The notes under the pieces are model-generated. The model searched no databases and had not been told where the DNA came from. It worked only from the letters and a program-made list of their open reading frames with translations. From an uncultured Flavobacteriales bacterium (lineage in GTDB: Bacteria > Bacteroidota > Bacteroidia > Flavobacteriales > CALTNV01): a stretch of 15,094 nucleotides of DNA. The first letter of the stretch is position 1. Every line of letters starts with the position of its first letter. Positions 7,156 through 13,946 of this stretch are shown here, piece by piece. Made by a program: the position numbers and the translations under genes. The stretch is from assembly GCA_943845485.1 (NCBI GenBank), contig CALTNV010000064.1:1-15094 (forward strand). The letters run 5' to 3'.

Positions 7156-8550
7156 TTAAATTTTTGCTATTTCTTTTATTTTTGCAATCATATCAAACGC
7201 TAATTTATCTGCATCTTCTTTTGACTTAGCTTCTGAATAAATTCTAATAATAGGTTCAGTATTAGATTTTCTTAAATGAACCCAGTTATTATTAGCAAAA
7301 ATAATTTTAACACCATCAATTGTCAACACTTCTTCATTTTTAAAAAGTATTTCTATTTCGCTTAAAATATAATCAACATCTATTTGAGGTGTTAATTCAA
7401 TTTTGTTTTTTGAAATCGTATAGTCAGGATAGGTTGCTTTAAGTTCTGTCATTGTTTTTTTCTCACTAGCATAATGAGTTAAGAAAAGAGCTATTCCCAT
7501 TAAGGCATCTCTACCATAATGTAATTCTGGATAAATAATACCTCCATTTCCTTCACCTCCAATAACAGCATTTGTAGCTTTCATTTGTGTTACAACGTTT
7601 ACTTCCCCAACTGCAGAAGCTTTATAATTTTGATTATATTTTTCTGTAACTTCTTTTAATGCAATGGTTGAAGAAAGGTTAGAAACTGTATTTCCAGGTC
7701 TGTGTTTTAATATGTAGTCAGCCACTGCAACAAGTGTAAACTCTTCTCCAAACATAGAACCATCCTCATTTACTAATGCTAATCTATCAACATCAGGGTC
7801 CACAACAATACCTAAGTTGGCTTTTTTATCTTTTACAACTTTTGATATTTCAGTTAAATTCTCAGGAAGAGGTTCTGGGTTATGAGGGAAATGGCCATTA
7901 GGTTCAGAATATAACTCTATAATATTACTAACACCTAATTTTTTTAATAATGGTGGAATAGAAATTCCCCCTGTTGAATTTACAGAGTCTATTGCAATGG
8001 TTAAATTAGCTTCTTTAATAATATCAATATCTACTAATTTATCACTAATAATATCATCAATATGTTTAGAAATATACTGATGGTCTTCTTTATATGATCC
8101 AAGCTCATCAACATCAACATAGTCAAATGATTTATGATCAGCTATTTTTAATAATTCCTCCCCGTCTTTTCCAGAAATAAACTCTCCTTTATTGTTAAGA
8201 AGTTTTAATGCATTCCATTGTTTTGGGTTATGGCTAGCAGTTAAAATAATTCCTCCATCCGCTTTTTCTTTAGCAACAGCAACTTCAACGGTTGGCGTTG
8301 TTGAAAGACCAAGATCTAAAACATTTACACCCATAGCTTGTAAAGTACCAACTACAAGATTTGAAACCATTTTTCCACTTATTCTTGCATCTCTTCCAAT
8401 AATAATGTTTAACGAATCTTTTTTATAAAGATTTTTTAAAAATTGAGCATATGCAGATGTAAATAAAGTGATGTCAATCGGAGTTAAGTTTTCACCAAAA
8501 GAACCACCTATTGTACCCCTAATTCCTGAGATAGATTTTATTAAAGTCAC
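7156..8550 (-). CDS. glmM: phosphoglucosamine mutase / phosphohexomutase
   Basis: Alpha-D-phosphohexomutase, most likely GlmM, converting glucosamine-6-phosphate to glucosamine-1-phosphate for UDP-GlcNAc, peptidoglycan and LPS. Seen: 464 residues with all four active-site elements. The phosphoserine loop is TASHNP (104-109, S106), the Mg site DPDVDR (251-256), the sugar-specificity loop GGEGNGG (331-337), and the phosphate-binding loop RKSNTEP (427-433). The specificity loop lacks the classical GEQSGH of proteobacterial GlmM and the GEMSGH of phosphomannomutases; GEGNGG is, as I recall, usual in Bacteroidota proteins annotated GlmM, so a phosphomannomutase or dual activity remains possible. 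Translation starts at GTG (8550-8548); the following TLIKSISGIRGTIGG is the family's standard N-terminus, and no ATG fits better. First gene of a three-gene operon with the cysteine desulfurase and MazG-like gene. Confidence 0.9.
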   Translation of the reverse strand: MTLIKSISGIRGTIGGSFGENLTPIDITLFTSAYAQFLKNLYKKDSLNIIIGRDARISGKMVSNLVVGTLQAMGVNVLDLGLSTTPTVEVAVAKEKADGGIILTASHNPKQWNALKLLNNKGEFISGKDGEELLKIADHKSFDYVDVDELGSYKEDHQYISKHIDDIISDKLVDIDIIKEANLTIAIDSVNSTGGISIPPLLKKLGVSNIIELYSEPNGHFPHNPEPLPENLTEISKVVKDKKANLGIVVDPDVDRLALVNEDGSMFGEEFTLVAVADYILKHRPGNTVSNLSSTIALKEVTEKYNQNYKASAVGEVNVVTQMKATNAVIGGEGNGGIIYPELHYGRDALMGIALFLTHYASEKKTMTELKATYPDYTISKNKIELTPQIDVDYILSEIEILFKNEEVLTIDGVKIIFANNNWVHLRKSNTEPIIRIYSEAKSKEDADKLAFDMIAKIKEIAKI

Positions 8551-8576
8551 TATTTTGTTTTTTATAAATTACCCTG

Positions 8577-8584
8577 CAAAAATA
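8577..8584 (-). promoter_or_regulatory. putative -7 element for the glmM operon
   Basis: On the minus strand TATTTTTG matches the Bacteroidota -7 consensus TAnnTTTG and lies 26 bases before the glmM GTG. No clear TTG-type -33 element is seen at the expected distance, so support rests on the -7 box and position alone. Confidence 0.4.
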
Positions 8585-8710
8585 TGAAAAGAAAATGGAA
8601 GAATTTAAGGAATGTTAATAATTAAAAATTAAGCATCCTCAATATTAATTTCTTAATTTTGTTTTATTATTCTTAAATTATATCTAGAATTATAACTGAA
8701 CCAAAAATAT

Positions 8711-10102
8711 ATGAACGAAAATTTTGAAACAGAAAACACTGATGATGGTAAACTTGTGGAGAAATATATACACATGAAAAATACACATGAAAAAGTTTTT
8801 TTTGATTCAGAGGAGTTTGAGCAGTTAGTAGATCATTTTTTAGAAAAAAGTGATGTAGATGAAGTATTAAGGATTATTAATTATGGATTTGAAATATATC
8901 CAAATAACTATTTTTTAAGACTTCGACATGCTCAAATACTAGGACTAAATGGAAAAATAAGACATGGTATCTCAGTTTTAGATGATTTGGTAGAGGAGTA
9001 TCCTTCTGAACAAGAAATATTTGTGTCAAGAAGTAGTTTATATGCTCAAATAAATGAATATCAGAAGGCAATTAATGATTTGTTAAGAGTGGTTGACATG
9101 GTTCAGGATGAAGAGGAAGATGAATTGTGCTTGACTTTAGCTTTGTTATATCAAAAAATTGATAAAAATGATATTGCTAAACAGTATTTAGAAAAAGGAT
9201 TAGACATTAATCCATCAAATGAAGCTATATTATATGAGATGACTTTTTTGTTTTCTAGAAATCAAAATGAAAAGGACGGAATAGGTTTTTTTGAAGATTT
9301 TTTAGAAAAAAATCCATACTCATCTGATGGTTGGTTTAACTTAGGAAATTTATATGTTGCCAAAAATAATCATGAAAAAGCTATTTGGTGTTTTGATTTT
9401 TGTACAGCCATAGAAGAATATTTTAATTCAGCTCATTTTAATAAAGCCAACTCTTTGGTGCATTTAAAAAAATATGAGCAAGCTATTGAAACTTATAAGC
9501 TAACTCTCGAAGATGAGGATTATGATTCAATAACTCTGAATCATATTGGTGATTGTTATGAAAAATTAGAAGACTTTCCAAAGGCCATGGAGTATTATGA
9601 AAGAGCATTAGAGTATAATGAGTTTTTTCCTGAAGCATGGATAAATAAAGGGGTCATGTATGATGCAGAGGAGAAATGGGCAGAAAGTATTGCTTGTTTT
9701 GATAAAGCTTTAAAGTTAGACCCTGATGATATAGACAATGTTAAGGTTTTGATAACTGCATACATTAAACATGATTTATTTGAAAGTAAAATAGCTGATT
9801 TTAATGAGCTACTTGATTTTAGAAATAGTATTGAAGATTTTTCAAATTTTATTGATTATTTAATTTCATTAGCAGAATATGAATTGACTTTACTTTTACT
9901 AAGCGAAAATTCATACCAAGCTTATGGAGATATTATAAACCATAAAAAAATTGTATGTTATTACAAATTGGGGAATATTAATAAGGCAAGAGAAATTTTT
10001 TCTCTCTTATTAGAAAAAAATTCTATAAATAAAGATTTTTTAATTAACATTGCTCCAGAAATATTTGATAGGCTAAACTTGTTTAATTTTAGTCAAAATT
10101 AG
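8711..10102 (+). CDS. tetratricopeptide repeat protein
   Basis: Soluble protein of about eight TPR units, a protein-interaction scaffold; partner unknown. Seen: 463 residues, no signal peptide or membrane segment, acidic N-terminus (residues 1-20). Recognisable 34-residue repeats run from about 66 to 342. The best are DGWFNLGNLYVAKNNHEKAI (206-225), SAHFNKANSLVHLKKYEQAI (240-259), ITLNHIGDCYEKLEDFPKAM (274-293) and EAWINKGVMYDAEEKWAESI (308-327), each with the usual small/large alternation and a following P or D cap. Residues 345-463 are more divergent helices ending in NFSQN. It begins a plus-strand unit with the ComA-like gene 14 bases downstream. A TAATTTTG at 8654-8661 could be a -7 element but lacks a partner. 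I recall TPR proteins next to comA-like, DUF368 and aroE genes in other flavobacteria, which suggests conserved linkage, but it needs a search. Confidence 0.88.
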   Translation: MNENFETENTDDGKLVEKYIHMKNTHEKVFFDSEEFEQLVDHFLEKSDVDEVLRIINYGFEIYPNNYFLRLRHAQILGLNGKIRHGISVLDDLVEEYPSEQEIFVSRSSLYAQINEYQKAINDLLRVVDMVQDEEEDELCLTLALLYQKIDKNDIAKQYLEKGLDINPSNEAILYEMTFLFSRNQNEKDGIGFFEDFLEKNPYSSDGWFNLGNLYVAKNNHEKAIWCFDFCTAIEEYFNSAHFNKANSLVHLKKYEQAIETYKLTLEDEDYDSITLNHIGDCYEKLEDFPKAMEYYERALEYNEFFPEAWINKGVMYDAEEKWAESIACFDKALKLDPDDIDNVKVLITAYIKHDLFESKIADFNELLDFRNSIEDFSNFIDYLISLAEYELTLLLLSENSYQAYGDIINHKKIVCYYKLGNINKAREIFSLLLEKNSINKDFLINIAPEIFDRLNLFNFSQN

Positions 10103-10116
10103 AAATACAATTAAAT

Positions 10117-10899
10117 ATGAATTTTAAACTTCCATTTGTACCAGAACGTAGTGTTAAACCAAGAAAAAAAGGATTGACTATGGTTATGGATAAAGGATTA
10201 AGTATGAATCAAGCAGAAAACATGATAGATGCTTCTGGGGAGCTTGTAGATCTTGTAAAGCTTGGTTTTGGTAGTAGTTACGTTACAAAAAACTTAAAAG
10301 AAAAAATTAAGTTTTATCAAAATAATGACATCAAGGTATATTTAGGTGGAACTCTATTTGAAGCATTTGCTGCAAGAAATATGTTTGATGATTATAGATC
10401 TTTATTACTTGATTTAGGTATTGATACGGTTGAGGTTTCAGATGGGTGTATGGAAATGCATACTGATGATAAATTAAAGTATATTTCAGAAATGGCTAAA
10501 GATTTTAGAGTTTTATCTGAAGTAGGATCAAAAAACGAGAGTATAATTATTAGTCCAAGTAATTGGATTACTATGATGAATCAAGAATTAGCTGCAGGAT
10601 CTTGGAAGGTAATTGCTGAAGCGAGAGAAAGTGGAAATGTAGGTATTTATAAATCAAATGGTAAAGCTCATTCTATTTTAATTAATAAAATAATGGCTAA
10701 AGTTCCTCAGGATTCTATTATTTGGGAAGCACCACAAAAAGCTCAACAAGTTTACTTTATAAAACTTATTGGAGCAGAAGTTAACCTAGGTAACATTTCT
10801 CCAACAGAAATAATTCCATGTGAAACTTTAAGGTTAGGTCTAAGAGGAGATACTTTTTTAGATTATTTACCTAAAGAGATTCAAGAAAAATTAGTTTAA
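10117..10899 (+). CDS. ComA-family protein, phosphosulfolactate synthase-like
   Basis: Member of the ComA family (PF02679), TIM-barrel enzymes that in methanogens add sulfite to phosphoenolpyruvate to make (R)-phosphosulfolactate, first step of coenzyme M synthesis; Bacillus uses a homologue (YitD) for spore sulfolactate. Seen: 260 residues, the usual length. Family-like segments include RSVKPRKKGLTMVMDKG (11-27), LVDLVKLGFGSS (43-54), IKVYLGGTLFEAF (72-84), IDTVEVSDG (102-110), FRVLSEVGSK (130-139) and GLRGDTF (241-247). The organism is not a methanogen and has no comB, comC, comD or comE in view, so a coenzyme M role is excluded by context. Sulfolactate formation, a link to sulfonolipids common in Bacteroidota, or another PEP-dependent reaction are open possibilities. 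It is co-directional with the TPR gene (14-base gap) and is followed 21 bases later by an intrinsic terminator. Confidence 0.85.
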   Translation: MNFKLPFVPERSVKPRKKGLTMVMDKGLSMNQAENMIDASGELVDLVKLGFGSSYVTKNLKEKIKFYQNNDIKVYLGGTLFEAFAARNMFDDYRSLLLDLGIDTVEVSDGCMEMHTDDKLKYISEMAKDFRVLSEVGSKNESIIISPSNWITMMNQELAAGSWKVIAEARESGNVGIYKSNGKAHSILINKIMAKVPQDSIIWEAPQKAQQVYFIKLIGAEVNLGNISPTEIIPCETLRLGLRGDTFLDYLPKEIQEKLV

Positions 10900-10920
10900 T
10901 CAAATTAATTAATGATTTTT

Positions 10921-10945
10921 AAAGCGCGTTTTTCGCGCTTTTCTT
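10921..10945 (+). terminator. Rho-independent terminator after the comA-like gene
   Basis: AAAGCGCG (10921-10928) and CGCGCTTT (10934-10941) form a perfect 8-base stem with a TTTTT loop, followed by TCTT. The GC-rich stem stands out against the AT-rich surroundings. It starts 21 bases after the comA-like stop and ends 21 bases before the PopT ATG at 10963, so it may also act as an attenuator for popT and aroE. Confidence 0.85.
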
Positions 10946-10962
10946 ATTTAATACATTTTTTT

Positions 10963-11919
10963 ATGAAAAATAATATTTTAATATTTTTAAAAGGGTTAGC
11001 AATGGGAGCAGCTGACGTTGTTCCTGGAGTTTCTGGAGGAACAATTGCATTTATCACTGGTATTTACGAAAAATTAATTTCTTCTATAAACGAAATTAAC
11101 CTTAGCTTATTTAATACTCTAAAGAAAGATGGTTTTAAAGCTGTTTGGATAAAAGTTAACGGGACTTTTTTAAGTTATTTGTTCGCAGGAATAGCAACAA
11201 GTATATTGACATTAGCAAAATTAATTAAGTATTTGTTAGACCATGAGTCTGTTTTAGTATGGTCTTTCTTTTTTGGACTAATTTTAGCTAGTGTTTTTTT
11301 TGTTGGTAAACAAGTAGGTAATTGGAATGGTAAAACAATCACAGCCATCATTTTAGGAACTGTTATTGCTTACTACATAAGCTCAATTAATTCAACGGTT
11401 GAAGTTGAAGGTTTATGGTATGTTTTTTTATGTGGTGCAGTAGCTATTTGTGCTATGATTTTACCGGGCATTAGTGGCAGTTTTATTTTGTTGCTAATGG
11501 GGGCTTATTACACTGTTTTATCTGCTGCTAAAGATTTTAATATTCAAGTAATTATTATTTTTATGTTAGGTGCTTTAACTGGTTTGTTATCTTTTTCAAA
11601 ATTATTAAATTATTTATTTAAACATTTTGAGAAAATTACTCTCGCTTTTCTAACTGGTTTTTTATTAGGGTCATTGAATAAGATATGGCCATGGCAACAA
11701 ATTGTATCTACAAGAATTAATAGCCATGGTAAAATGGTACCTTTCATAACTAAAAATGTACTACCAAACAAATTTCATTTAATTTCAAAAGCAGAACAAA
11801 GTTTAGGTTTTTTAGATAAAGATCCTATGCTTGCTTCCTCAATTATATTAACAATTGTTGGTTTTGCAATCATCATTATTATGGATATGTTTTCCCCAAA
11901 AAAAGCACCAAAATCATGA
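10963..11919 (+). CDS. DUF368 / PopT-family polyprenyl-phosphate transporter
   Basis: Polytopic inner-membrane protein of the DUF368 family. In other bacteria members (PopT) were reported to return undecaprenyl phosphate, the lipid carrier for peptidoglycan and surface polymers, to the cytoplasmic leaflet. Seen: 318 residues, about eight or more hydrophobic segments. The family signature FLKGLAMGAADVVPGVSGGT is at residues 8-27, and a second, symmetric PGISGS is at 168-173, as expected from a duplicated fold with two re-entrant halves. The frame is open further upstream to an ATG at 10912, but those 17 codons are made by the terminator hairpin and do not look like the family N-terminus, while MKNNILIFLKG from 10963 does. 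The ATG of aroE overlaps the stop (ATGA), so the two are translationally coupled. Confidence 0.9.
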   Translation: MKNNILIFLKGLAMGAADVVPGVSGGTIAFITGIYEKLISSINEINLSLFNTLKKDGFKAVWIKVNGTFLSYLFAGIATSILTLAKLIKYLLDHESVLVWSFFFGLILASVFFVGKQVGNWNGKTITAIILGTVIAYYISSINSTVEVEGLWYVFLCGAVAICAMILPGISGSFILLLMGAYYTVLSAAKDFNIQVIIIFMLGALTGLLSFSKLLNYLFKHFEKITLAFLTGFLLGSLNKIWPWQQIVSTRINSHGKMVPFITKNVLPNKFHLISKAEQSLGFLDKDPMLASSIILTIVGFAIIIIMDMFSPKKAPKS

Positions 11920-12644
11920 TTAAGTTAGGGTTAGTTGGAAAGTCTTTAAAACATTCTTTTTCTGAAAAATATTTTGATAACAAGTTTAAAAAAGAATCAA
12001 TTAATGCAAGCTATCAAAATTACGAAATAGATGATATTTCAAAAATTAGAACCTTATTTGATGATAACAATTTAGAAGGAGTTAATATCACTATTCCTTA
12101 TAAAGAGTCCGTTATTCAATATTTAGATGAAGTTTCACTGGTTGCAAAAGCAATTGGTGCAGTAAACACTGTTAATTTAGAAAACGGAAGATTAGTTGGT
12201 TATAATACTGATTATATTGGCTTTGCCAACTCAATTAAACCGCACTTACATCAAAAGCATGAAAGGGCATTGATTTTAGGTACAGGTGGAGCTTCTAAAG
12301 CAATTAAATATGTACTGGATAGTTTGGGGATTAAGTATTTATTTGCATCAACAACTAAAAGTTCTTCAAATGTTTTTTCTTATAATGAGATTAATAACCA
12401 TTTATTAAAATTTCATTTATTTGTTATCAATACAACTCCACTAGGAACTTATCCTGATACTTCTGATAAACCAAATATTGATTATAACGGAATAACTGAA
12501 CATCATTTTTTATATGATTTAGTTTATAATCCTTCAGAAACATCTTTTATGACAGAAGGTATGAAAAAAGGTGCTATGGTGATGAATGGTTATGATATGT
12601 TAAAAATTCAAGCAGAAGAATCTTATAAGATTTGGATAAAATAA
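11916..12644 (+). CDS. aroE: shikimate dehydrogenase
   Basis: NADP-dependent shikimate dehydrogenase, reducing 3-dehydroshikimate to shikimate in the aromatic amino acid pathway, cytoplasmic. Seen: 242 residues. The shikimate-binding GLVGKSLKHSFS is at 5-16 (S14, S16), NITIPYK at 57-63 holds the catalytic lysine K63, GAVNTV is at 81-86, and GYNTDYIGF at 95-103 carries the catalytic aspartate D99. The nucleotide-binding loop is LGTGGASKAI at 121-130, and NTTPLGTYPD (172-181) and MNGYDMLKIQAEESY (223-237) complete the pocket. It is about 30 residues shorter than the E. coli enzyme, mostly in the NADP-domain; shortened forms are usual in this phylum as far as I know, and no essential motif is missing. 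Its start overlaps the PopT stop by 4 bases. A bidirectional terminator follows directly after the stop. Confidence 0.95.
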   Translation: MIKLGLVGKSLKHSFSEKYFDNKFKKESINASYQNYEIDDISKIRTLFDDNNLEGVNITIPYKESVIQYLDEVSLVAKAIGAVNTVNLENGRLVGYNTDYIGFANSIKPHLHQKHERALILGTGGASKAIKYVLDSLGIKYLFASTTKSSSNVFSYNEINNHLLKFHLFVINTTPLGTYPDTSDKPNIDYNGITEHHFLYDLVYNPSETSFMTEGMKKGAMVMNGYDMLKIQAEESYKIWIK

Positions 12645-12680
12645 AAAAGACTGTTAATAGATATATTAACAGTCTTTTTT
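12643..12680. terminator. bidirectional intrinsic terminator between aroE and ychF
   Basis: AAAAAAGACTGTTAATA (12643-12659) pairs perfectly with 12664-12680 around the loop GATA, giving an 11-base core stem plus a six-base A/T flank that supplies a T-run on either strand. It overlaps the aroE stop codon (12642-12644) and lies 4 bases from the ychF stop (12685), so it can serve both converging genes. Confidence 0.93.
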
Positions 12681-12684
12681 ATAT

Positions 12685-13782
12685 TTAAACGTTAAATCTA
12701 AAGTGCATTACATCTCCATCAGCTACAATATATTCTTTACCTTCAACTCTTAATTTACCAGCATCTTTAACTGCACTTTCAGACCCTAACTCAGCAAAGT
12801 CATTATAAGCAATAACCTCTGCTCTAATAAATCCTTTTTCAAAATCTGAATGAATAACTCCTGCGGCTTGTGGAGCAGTATCTCCTTTATGGATTGTCCA
12901 CGCTCTAACTTCTTTAACGCCAGCAGTAAAGTAACTTTGTAAGTTTAATAATTGATATGCCGATTGAATTAGTTTAGATACACCAGCTTCTTTAAGACCT
13001 AGGTCGCTTAAAAACTCTTGTCTTTCTTCGTAAGATTCAAGTGTTGCTATATCTGCCTCAATACCAGCCCCAATGATTAATACTTGAGCATTTTCATTTT
13101 TAATATTTTCTCTAACAGCTTCAACGTGCTTATTCCCATTAACGACTGAGTTTTCATCGACATTACAAACGTATAAAATAGGTTTAGCAGTTAATAACTG
13201 TAAGCTATTTAAAAACTCAATTTGGCTATCTTCTGCTTCAAACGTTCTTGCTGATTTACCTGATTCTAAAATTGACTTTAGATCATCAAGAATAATTTGT
13301 TCTTTTTTAGCTTCAATATTTCCTGTTTTAGCGGTTTTTACAACTTTAACTAATTGTTTTTCAACAGTTTCTAAATCTTTTAGTTGTAATTCAATATCAA
13401 TAACTTCTTTATCTCTAATTGGATCTACTGAACCATCAACATGTATGATGTTATCATCATCAAAACATCTTAATACATGAATTATAGCATCTGTTTCTCT
13501 AATGTTCCCTAAAAATTTATTTCCTAATCCTTCTCCTTTACTAGCTCCTTTAACTAAACCTGCAATATCAACAATTTCAACAGTTGTTGGTTGCACATTT
13601 TGCGGATTCACTAATTCAGTTAGTTTATTTAGTCGTTCATCAGGCACAGTAATTACACCTACGTTTGGTTCGATAGTACAAAAAGGAAAATTTGCTGATT
13701 GAGCTTCAGCATTTGATAAACAATTAAAGAGTGTAGATTTTCCTACATTTGGTAAACCTACAATACCACATTTTAAAGCCAT
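12685..13782 (-). CDS. ychF: redox-regulated ribosome-binding ATPase YchF (Obg-like)
   Basis: YchF/OLA1-type P-loop ATPase that binds ribosomes; a universally conserved translation-associated protein that prefers ATP although it belongs to the Obg GTPase class. Seen: 365 residues, full length. The P-loop is GLPNVGKST at 9-17, followed by NAEAQSANFPFCTIEPNVG. The G3 motif is DIAGLVKGASKGEGLGNKFL. The usual NKxD is replaced by NVDE (in LYVCNVDEN), the hallmark of altered nucleotide preference in this family. The C-terminal TGS region ends in the characteristic GDVMHFRFNV. It is a monocistronic minus-strand gene with a -7-like box 32 bases upstream, divergent from the amidase gene. I see nothing odd. 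Confidence 0.97.
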   Translation of the reverse strand: MALKCGIVGLPNVGKSTLFNCLSNAEAQSANFPFCTIEPNVGVITVPDERLNKLTELVNPQNVQPTTVEIVDIAGLVKGASKGEGLGNKFLGNIRETDAIIHVLRCFDDDNIIHVDGSVDPIRDKEVIDIELQLKDLETVEKQLVKVVKTAKTGNIEAKKEQIILDDLKSILESGKSARTFEAEDSQIEFLNSLQLLTAKPILYVCNVDENSVVNGNKHVEAVRENIKNENAQVLIIGAGIEADIATLESYEERQEFLSDLGLKEAGVSKLIQSAYQLLNLQSYFTAGVKEVRAWTIHKGDTAPQAAGVIHSDFEKGFIRAEVIAYNDFAELGSESAVKDAGKLRVEGKEYIVADGDVMHFRFNV

Positions 13783-13814
13783 ATAATAAAAGTTGTTTAA
13801 ATCTAATTTTTACA

Positions 13815-13822
13815 CAAAGATA
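13815..13822 (-). promoter_or_regulatory. putative -7 element for ychF
   Basis: Minus-strand TATCTTTG matches TAnnTTTG and sits 32 bases before the ychF ATG. No TTG lies at the usual -33 distance. Confidence 0.4.
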
Positions 13823-13881
13823 ATAACAAAAACTTATTTATCGCTTCTAACAATACTCTGTTAGTAAACCTTTTTATTTGA

Positions 13882-13913
13882 TTGATTATTTATTGTTCAA
13901 AATTGTATTTTTG
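13882..13913 (+). promoter_or_regulatory. putative Bacteroidota promoter for the amidase gene
   Basis: TTG at 13882-13884 and TATTTTTG at 13906-13913 fit the -33 and -7 consensus (TTG, about 20 bases, TAnnTTTG) with a 21-base spacer. The predicted transcript would begin near 13919, about 28 bases before the ATG at 13947. Confidence 0.5.
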
Positions 13914-13946
13914 ATTATTAATCAACTTTTATTTCACTTGTTAAAA

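Noticed and set aside
8192..8428. Open frame of 78 codons on the plus strand
   Set aside because: It lies wholly antisense within glmM, whose active-site motifs prove the minus-strand frame; the plus-strand translation resembles nothing.
8551..8710. 160-base divergent intergenic region between glmM and the TPR gene checked for small RNA or tRNA
   Set aside because: No cloverleaf, strong hairpin or plausible small reading frame; only promoter-like TAnnTTTG boxes on each strand.
8769..8794. Perfect 13-base tandem repeat (TACACATGAAAAA twice) near the start of the TPR gene
   Set aside because: The unit is not a multiple of three and encodes different residues in each copy; short, A-rich and only two units, so probably chance or old slippage without function.
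8877..9071. Open frame of 64 codons on the minus strand
   Set aside because: Antisense to the TPR gene, in a region with clear TPR repeats on the plus strand; chance frame.
8711..12644. Possibility that the TPR, ComA-like, PopT and AroE genes form a defence or secondary-metabolite island
   Set aside because: Base composition matches the neighbours, all families are common core genes, and no mobility gene, repeat or effector is present.
13502..13702. Open frame of 66 codons on the plus strand
   Set aside because: Antisense to the conserved P-loop and switch region of ychF; no independent support.
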